Position numbers and translations under genes: made by a program. Below are positions 59,026 to 64,000 of a stretch of 64,000 nucleotides of DNA, piece after piece (position 1 is the stretch's first letter; the number at the start of each line of letters is the position of its first letter). This DNA is from an uncultured Clostridium sp. (GTDB lineage Bacteria > Cyanobacteriota > Vampirovibrionia > Gastranaerophilales > Gastranaerophilaceae): positions 1 to 64,000 of the forward strand of contig CAJMDF010000004.1 in assembly GCA_905212085.1 (NCBI GenBank), in the 5' to 3' direction. The notes under the pieces are model-generated. The model saw only the letters and a program-made list of their open reading frames with translations. It did no database searches and was not told the DNA's origin.

Positions 59026-59142
59026 GCAAACCTTTCTTAAATATTAGCGTATATAAATAAGTAAAAACGATAAAATATACGTATATAATAACAAATATAT
59101 TTCTATTTGTCAATTAATTGGCTATAAGGTTATAATTAAAAA

Positions 59143-59352
59143 ATGGGCGTAAATAAAGATTTAAGAATTTTATTATTAAATGAAGCTAAAACAATTAAAC
59201 AATTATCGGAAATGGCTAATAAATTATCTGATAAAAAGTACACTGCTGATGGTATCTCACAAAAATTAAATAAAGGTACTATGAAATATGATGAGGTCCA
59301 ATTTCTCGCTGGGGTCTTAGGCTATGAAATTGAATTTAAAAAGGTAAAATAG
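59143..59352 (+). CDS. Small HTH-like protein
   Basis: 69 residues: LRILLLNEAKTIKQLSEMANKLSDKKYTADGISQKLNKGTMKYDEVQFLAGVLGYEIEF. The helix order and the final hydrophobic strand resemble a reduced Cro-type HTH seen in small phage-like regulators. Divergent from the 58-residue gene. A regulatory role is plausible but not shown. Confidence 0.6.
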   Translation: MGVNKDLRILLLNEAKTIKQLSEMANKLSDKKYTADGISQKLNKGTMKYDEVQFLAGVLGYEIEFKKVK

Positions 59353-59355
59353 TTC

Positions 59356-59384
59356 TTGCAATTGCTCCTTTCATACTCTATAAT
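59356..59384 (+). promoter_or_regulatory. Promoter of the iron alcohol dehydrogenase gene
   Basis: TTGCAA, 17-base spacer, TATAAT; start near 59391. AAAGGAGAG follows 9-10 bases before the ATG at 59414. Confidence 0.78.
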
Positions 59385-59413
59385 GTCATTGAGTTAAGAA
59401 AGGAGAGTATATC

Positions 59414-60622
59414 ATGTGGGAAAAGGATATTAACATTAACGAAGTTAAAGAAATTCGCACAAGAACTACGGTTTATTTTGGTGTAGGTGCTATCAAAAAA
59501 ATTGATGACATCGCTAAAGTTTTAAAAGAAAAAGGTATTGATAAAGTTATCGTAATGTCAGGTAAACATGCTTATAAAGCAACTGGTGCTTGGGATTATG
59601 TAGAAAAAGCATTAAAAGACAACGGAATCGGATATGTAAATTATGCAGAAGTTACTCCAAATCCAAATACTCATCATGTAAATGATGCTGCAAAACTTGC
59701 AAAAGATTTCGGTGCAAAAGGTGTAATTTCAATTGGTGGCGGATCTCCTACAGATGCTGGTAAATCTGTTGCTATATTGCTTGAATATCCGGACAAAACT
59801 GCTGAGGATATTTTTGATTTTACATTCACACCTGAAAAGGCTGCGCCTATTGTATCAATTAACTTGACACACGGTACAGGTACTGAAACTAACAGATTTG
59901 CAGTTGTAACTAATTTAGAAAAGAATTTCAAACCTGCAATTGCTTATGATTGTATTTATCCTATGTTTGCAATTGACGATCCTCAATTGATGACAAAATT
60001 GTCACCAAAACAGACAAGATATGTATCAATTGATGCAGTAAACCACGTAGTTGAAGCTGCTACATCTACAGTTGCTTCACCTTATTCAATTTCATTAGCA
60101 AAACAGGTAATTGAATTGGTTGCAAAATACTTACCAAAAGCTATTGCAAATCCTGAAGATTTAGAAGCTCGTTATTATTTGGCATATGCTGCTATGATGG
60201 GTGGTGTAAGCTTTGATAACGGTTTGTTACACTATACACATGCTCTTGAACATCCATTGAGTGCTGTAAAACCTGAATTGGCACACGGTTTAGGCTTAGC
60301 AATTTTATTACCTGCGGTTGTAAAAACAATTTATAAAGACAGACCGCATGTATTAGCAGAAATTTTAGCTCCGATTGCTCCAGGTCTGACAGGTGATCCT
60401 GCAGAAGCTGATAAGGCTGCTAAACTTGTTCAAGATTGGTTATTCTCTGTAGATGTAAAAGAAAAACTTGTAGATGAAGGATTTACTGATGCTGATGTAG
60501 AAAGACTTACAGATCTTGTATATACAACTCCTTCACTTGCAGGTTTGATTGATATTGCACCTTCAGGTAACGGCAGAGATGTTGTTAGAGAAATCTACAA
60601 AAATTCTGTAAAACCTCTGTAA
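59414..60622 (+). CDS. Iron-containing alcohol dehydrogenase
   Basis: 402 residues. NAD(P) loop region GGGSPTDAGKSVAI, LTHGTGTETNRFAVV, and metal ligands Asp/His in DAVNHVVEAA, HYTHALEHPLSAV and LAHGLGLAILLP. The family reduces aldehydes or oxidises primary alcohols, in fermenters usually acetaldehyde or butyraldehyde to alcohol to regenerate NAD+. Substrate cannot be fixed from sequence. Strong promoter, strong ribosome site and terminator suggest high monocistronic expression. Confidence 0.93.
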   Translation: MWEKDININEVKEIRTRTTVYFGVGAIKKIDDIAKVLKEKGIDKVIVMSGKHAYKATGAWDYVEKALKDNGIGYVNYAEVTPNPNTHHVNDAAKLAKDFGAKGVISIGGGSPTDAGKSVAILLEYPDKTAEDIFDFTFTPEKAAPIVSINLTHGTGTETNRFAVVTNLEKNFKPAIAYDCIYPMFAIDDPQLMTKLSPKQTRYVSIDAVNHVVEAATSTVASPYSISLAKQVIELVAKYLPKAIANPEDLEARYYLAYAAMMGGVSFDNGLLHYTHALEHPLSAVKPELAHGLGLAILLPAVVKTIYKDRPHVLAEILAPIAPGLTGDPAEADKAAKLVQDWLFSVDVKEKLVDEGFTDADVERLTDLVYTTPSLAGLIDIAPSGNGRDVVREIYKNSVKPL

Positions 60623-60638
60623 AAATATATTAATATTT

Positions 60639-60669
60639 AAGCACCCTCTTATTTTTAGGGGGTGCTTTT
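60639..60669 (+). terminator. Rho-independent terminator after the alcohol dehydrogenase
   Basis: AAGCACCCTC, loop TTATTTTTA, GGGGGTGCTT then TT; one T-G pair. Confidence 0.85.
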
Positions 60670-60685
60670 ATGTTAGAATTTTTTC

Positions 60686-60940
60686 ATGAAAATTAGAAAT
60701 ATCAGACCAAAAACTTATGTCAAAGAAATTTATGACAATAATAACGTATTAAGATATAAATCAAGATATATAAAATCAACAAATACTTTAATCAAAGATG
60801 TATTTTTTCACCGAGATGGAAAAACAGTTGCTTCTATTACAAAATATGATTCTCAAACAGGAAACCCTATTAGGGAAGTTTTTTTTAATGCAATAGGGAA
60901 ATATTTTAGTTCAATTGATTATGATAAAATAAAATATTGA
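60686..60940 (+). CDS. Small basic hypothetical protein with YD-like repeats
   Basis: 84 residues, basic, beta-prone, with pairs of similar segments (EIYDNNNVLRYKSRYIKSTN, DVFFHRDGKTVASITKYD, EVFFNAIGKYFSSIDYD) that recall antitoxin- or RHS-type short repeats. No signal peptide. No ribosome site is seen, so a leaderless start is possible. No family recognised. Confidence 0.5.
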   Translation: MKIRNIRPKTYVKEIYDNNNVLRYKSRYIKSTNTLIKDVFFHRDGKTVASITKYDSQTGNPIREVFFNAIGKYFSSIDYDKIKY

Positions 60941-60965
60941 ATATAAATTATCGGGTTTTTAATTT

Positions 60966-62747
60966 ATGGTACAAAAAGTAGAACTTTTAGCTCCTGCAAA
61001 GGATAAAAAAACTGCAATAACAGCAATAAATTCAGGGTGTGATGCGATTTATATCGGGGCATCGAATTTTGGGGCGCGTAAAAAAGTTCCGAATTCTTTG
61101 GAAGATATAAAAGAGATTGTAGACTACGCTCATAAATTTTATGTAAAAGTTCATGTGACTGTAAATACTATTTTGACAGATGATGAGATTTTAAAGGCAA
61201 AAGAATTAATTCAAAAATTATACGATATTGGAGTTGATGCAATTATCGTGCAGGATATGGGAATTTTTAAACTTGCATTAGATAATGAATTGCCGCCAAT
61301 TGCACTTCATGCAAGTACCCAGTGTGATAACAGGGATTTAGAAAAAGTTAAATTTTTTGATGAAATGGGTGTTTCTCGTGTAATTTTAGCGAGAGAATTA
61401 TCTTTAGATAAGATTAAAGAAATTTGCGCAAATACAAATGCTGAAATTGAAACTTTTATCCATGGAGCATTGTGTGTATCTTATAGCGGTCAATGTTATT
61501 TCAGTCACTATATCGGTGGAAGATCTGCTAATCGTGGTGAGTGTGCTCAAGCTTGCCGTAAAAAATATACTCTTGTTGATGAAAATGGGAATATAATTGC
61601 GAAGGATAAATACCTTTTGAGTATGAAAGATTTTAATGCTTCTCGGCATTTAAAGTCGTTAATTGATGCAGGTGTAAAATCGTTTAAAATTGAAGGACGT
61701 TTAAAAGACGAAAGTTATGTAAAAAATGTCGTAGCATATTATAGACGAGAAATTGATAAACTTGCACCTAAAACATCATCAGGACGAGTATTTTTAGATT
61801 TTGAACCTGATGTGAGAAAAAGTTTTAATCGAGGTTTTACAGATTATTTTTTGGATGGTCGTAAGATATGTTTTAACTTTGAAAGTCCTAAATCATTGGG
61901 AGAAAAAATCGGTAAAATTACGAAGGTTGGAAAAGATTATTTTGAAATTGGCGGACTGGATTCCAAGATGGCAGGAGAGCTGGCATGTATAAAAATAAAT
62001 CCACAAGACGGGTTATATTTTAGCGGAAATGGCTGTCTTGTAAATAAAGTTGAGGGTAAAAAAATTTATCCTAACAAGATGGACGGCATAGTTGTTGGAC
62101 TTGAGGTCTATCGAAATTTTGATAGTAAATTTGAAAAACAAATCGAAAATTCAAAAATTAAACGACAAATTGGTGTAAAAATCTCTTTTAAAACCGGCAT
62201 TTTGACCGTTACAGATGAAGATAAAAATTCTGTTAATTTCACTTTAGCCAGTTGTGAAAAAGCAAAAAATCCAGAAAAAATGAAAGAAAATTTTATTGCC
62301 CAACTTAAGAAAACCGGTGATAGTGATTTTTATGTTGAAGCTATAGAAATTTCGGGAGAAATTCCTTTTATGCCTATTTCTCAAATAAATGAAACTCGCA
62401 GATCCATACTTGAAATGCTGATGAATGAACGTTTAAAAAACTATAAACGCGAATTGCAAAAGCCTTTGAAATTGGTAAAATTCCCAAAGGAATCCCTTGA
62501 CTATAAAGCAAATATCCATAATCAATGTGCAAAAGAGTTTTATGAAAAATGCGGTTGTGAGGTATGTGAAATGTCCGCAGAAAGCGGAGCATTCCCAAAA
62601 GAATTGATGAGGACGAAGCATTGTCTGAAATTTGCTTTTAATATGTGCAAATCGCCTAAAAATTTATTTCTTATTGATGAGAAAGGGAAGAAGTATCCTC
62701 TGATGTTTGACTGCAAAAACTGTGAGATGGTTGTTTTAGCCAAGTAG
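60966..62747 (+). CDS. U32 family peptidase-like protein (RlhA/TrhP type)
   Basis: 593 residues. VELLAPAKDKKTAITAINSGCDAIYIGASNFGAR, HASTQCDNRD, ETFIHGALCVSYSGQCYFS and RSANRGECAQACRKKY are the U32 signature; the Cys set binds iron or a cluster. Bacterial members RlhA and TrhP hydroxylate cytidine in 23S rRNA or uridine in tRNA rather than act as proteases. The C-terminal DUF3656-like region and final Cys-rich part (CGCEVCEMS, LMFDCKNCEM) suit the RlhA-like branch. The last 77 bases overlap the end of the convergent hydrolase gene. Confidence 0.88.
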   Translation: MVQKVELLAPAKDKKTAITAINSGCDAIYIGASNFGARKKVPNSLEDIKEIVDYAHKFYVKVHVTVNTILTDDEILKAKELIQKLYDIGVDAIIVQDMGIFKLALDNELPPIALHASTQCDNRDLEKVKFFDEMGVSRVILARELSLDKIKEICANTNAEIETFIHGALCVSYSGQCYFSHYIGGRSANRGECAQACRKKYTLVDENGNIIAKDKYLLSMKDFNASRHLKSLIDAGVKSFKIEGRLKDESYVKNVVAYYRREIDKLAPKTSSGRVFLDFEPDVRKSFNRGFTDYFLDGRKICFNFESPKSLGEKIGKITKVGKDYFEIGGLDSKMAGELACIKINPQDGLYFSGNGCLVNKVEGKKIYPNKMDGIVVGLEVYRNFDSKFEKQIENSKIKRQIGVKISFKTGILTVTDEDKNSVNFTLASCEKAKNPEKMKENFIAQLKKTGDSDFYVEAIEISGEIPFMPISQINETRRSILEMLMNERLKNYKRELQKPLKLVKFPKESLDYKANIHNQCAKEFYEKCGCEVCEMSAESGAFPKELMRTKHCLKFAFNMCKSPKNLFLIDEKGKKYPLMFDCKNCEMVVLAK

Positions 62748-63441
62748 TACAGGTTTCAATAAATTTTTCAGGGTAGTCCAAATATAAATCTTCTGCATGA
62801 ATACTTTTGAATAATTTAAAACTTTTTCGGCAAGTCGCTTTTTTATATAATAATTCGGTATGCCAAGGACAAACGGTCGGGTCTTTTTCGCCTGCAATGA
62901 ATAGTGTTGGAACTTCTATATTTTTTATTACATCTATTGGTTTGATTTTTTCCCTCATAATTAAAGATGGGCGAATAGATAACCAGCGTTTCAGCTCGCA
63001 TTTTTTTAGTGTCGGAAGCCAAGCTTCTTTTTTCCACATTTTATTTTCAATTTTATCAAAATCACAAGGGGCTGATACTGCAATTACTTTATCGACATCT
63101 TTATTTATTGCGCTGTGGATTAATACCAATGCGCCACCTAGTGAAAATCCTACAAGATAAATTTTTTCATAGTTTTTTTTTGCATAGTCAATGACTGTTT
63201 TTAAATCAATAGTTTCTTTACTTGTAAAGGTATAAAATCCTGAACTTTTCCCATGTCCTCTGCAATCAAAAGAGATTACATCAAAATTTTTAGAGAAATC
63301 ATTTGCGATATTCATAAAAGCTTTGCTGTCTTTTGTCATAAACCAGCCATGTACAAGGATAATGATTTCTTTGTGATTATTTTTGAAATGATTTATTGCA
63401 ATATTTATATTGTCTTCAGTTTTCAGGAAAAATTTATTCAT
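62671..63441 (-). CDS. Alpha/beta hydrolase
   Basis: 256 residues. ILVHGWFMTKDS is the oxyanion loop, FDCRGHGKSSGF follows, the nucleophile elbow is VGFSLGGALVL, the acid is in FIAGEKDPTVCP and the His in KSIHAEDLYLDYP. It resembles serine aminopeptidase S33-like lipases/esterases. Substrate unknown. The C-terminal 25 residues (PSHSFCSQTSEDTSSLSHQ) lie in sequence that also codes for the end of the U32 protein and look unlike the family, so they are probably a tail gained by loss of an earlier stop. Confidence 0.88.
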   Translation of the reverse strand: MNKFFLKTEDNINIAINHFKNNHKEIIILVHGWFMTKDSKAFMNIANDFSKNFDVISFDCRGHGKSSGFYTFTSKETIDLKTVIDYAKKNYEKIYLVGFSLGGALVLIHSAINKDVDKVIAVSAPCDFDKIENKMWKKEAWLPTLKKCELKRWLSIRPSLIMREKIKPIDVIKNIEVPTLFIAGEKDPTVCPWHTELLYKKATCRKSFKLFKSIHAEDLYLDYPEKFIETCTTWLKQPSHSFCSQTSEDTSSLSHQ

Positions 63442-63501
63442 ACAAATATTTTATCATATTTTGACTTATGTACAAAAAACCTTAAATAAAAAATGTAGAT
63501 A

Positions 63502-63517
63502 TCATACGAAAGTATGA
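63502..63517 (+). other. GNRA-type hairpin in the leader of the last gene
   Basis: TCATAC GAAA GTATGA, followed by a second pair GGTA...TACC at about 63536-63556. It lies in the 5' leader of the gene at 63569. It could be a leader structure; no riboswitch consensus matched. Confidence 0.35.
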
Positions 63518-63568
63518 GCAAGAAATGCAGGTTTTGGTATATATTTAAATGTACCAGAGGGTAGATTT

Positions 63569-64000
63569 GTGTTAAACGGTGTATTTCAACGACCTTATTT
63601 GAATAAAGATGCGCGTAGTCTTGTAAAGAAAAAACAAGATGAGGAGAAAAACGCGTCTTCTTCTGCTATCCAAAGGGAAGAACAGGCTAACCAAAATTCA
63701 AAAAGCAAAGGTCTTCAATATGTAGAACAAAAAAGACCGTCATATACTCCTGCTTATCAACAACAGAATAATGGAGAACAAGTAGACTGGCGTCAAATGC
63801 GTTCTCAAATTCAAAGTCAGGCTCAATCAAGAAATCTACAACATTCTCAATTTCAACAAGCTTCTGCTCAGACTCAGGAAGTTACCCCAACTAAAACTCT
63901 ATCTGGTAGGAGTGCTGTAATTAATATTGCTCAAATTTTAAAGGATTTCAGAAATACAGCTGCAGCTATAGGAACTCCTGATAATTTAAAAGAAGAAGTA
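63569..64000 (+). CDS. Gln/Ser-rich hypothetical protein, cut off by the window end
   Basis: The first 144 residues of an open frame that continues past the window. It starts at GTG (AGAGGG 8 bases upstream): MLNGVFQRPYLNKDARSLVKK. Residues 25-115 are low-complexity and rich in Gln, Ser and Asn (probably disordered), then a helical NIAQILKDFRNTAAAIG begins. No signal peptide or transmembrane helix. No family recognised from this part. Confidence 0.6.
   Translation, partial: MLNGVFQRPYLNKDARSLVKKKQDEEKNASSSAIQREEQANQNSKSKGLQYVEQKRPSYTPAYQQQNNGEQVDWRQMRSQIQSQAQSRNLQHSQFQQASAQTQEVTPTKTLSGRSAVINIAQILKDFRNTAAAIGTPDNLKEEV

Noticed and set aside
63490..63568. Cyclic-di-GMP riboswitch in the leader of the last gene
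   Set aside because: There is a GAAA-loop hairpin, but the conserved core and the second helix of known classes could not be matched.

Overview
The window looks like a chromosomal segment of an AT-rich, Gram-negative-type anaerobe. My best guess is a gut Melainabacterium (Vampirovibrionia/Gastranaerophilales). This rests on: a periplasmic Skp/OmpH-like chaperone, TatA/TatC and a PBP1A (two-membrane envelope); RNase HIII, iron alcohol dehydrogenase and many ferredoxin-type proteins (anaerobic metabolism); and a pilin-like protein with the GFTLAEVLITLGIVG signature that is very common in that group. The genus call is inference; no rRNA or marker alignment was possible. Genes use ATG with AAGGAG-type ribosome binding sites, TAA/TGA/TAG stops and the standard bacterial code; several promoters place the start codon at or near the predicted transcript start.

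Layout. 1-9.8 kb is housekeeping and stress: a small XRE regulator, a DRE-TIM aldolase, ClpB, a lone receiver, a membrane-anchored Hsp20-like protein, a histidine kinase/response-regulator pair, Prs and a soluble Hsp20. An intact tRNA-Ile(GAT) at 9889-9962 marks the border of an accessory region. From about 10.3 to 30.6 kb lies a probable integrated island bounded by 39-bp direct repeats (10331-10369 and 30571-30609). In order it carries a two-DUF488 plus OB-like trio, a Mu-like transposition module (MuA-like DDE transposase, MuB-like ATPase, two accessory genes), an Mrr endonuclease with an OLD-like ATPase/TOPRIM protein, three small genes, a six-gene type I restriction-modification operon on the minus strand with a second OLD-like gene inside it, a secreted repeat protein and a catalytic-domain-only tyrosine recombinase. 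Two arrays of five 11-bp direct repeats, in opposite orientation, sit at 18.92 and 30.27 kb. The island reads as a defence island.

30.6-31.9 kb holds two regulator/HAD modules with nearly identical HAD genes; the second regulator is frameshifted. 31.9-35.3 kb is sulfur and pterin chemistry: an ArsR repressor, a four-domain CoA-disulfide-reductase/rhodanese/TusA/DsrE protein and a QueD-like enzyme with a zinc ribbon. 35.3-42.4 kb is one long minus-strand run: flavodoxin, a Tat-signal aldo/keto reductase with ferredoxin tail, a membrane polyferredoxin, TatA, TatC, LarB, a LarC without its C-terminal half, a CbiM-type nickel permease and LarE (nickel-pincer cofactor synthesis, but no larA here).

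42.5-64 kb returns to core functions: NDK-like protein, CinA, DnaB, YkgJ, PBP1A, RNase HIII, a MotA/MotB (ZorA/ZorB)-like pair in an operon with UPF0210, a UvrC lacking its HhH domain, Skp, phosphoglycerate kinase, UDP-glucuronate decarboxylase, a pilin-like gene split by a run of ten G (possible phase variation), an iron alcohol dehydrogenase, a U32 peptidase, an alpha/beta hydrolase and the start of a Gln-rich protein that runs off the end. The strongest novelty candidates are the pilin poly-G switch, the island with its repeat arrays and DUF488 trio, the split/truncated LarC and the duplicated HAD module.
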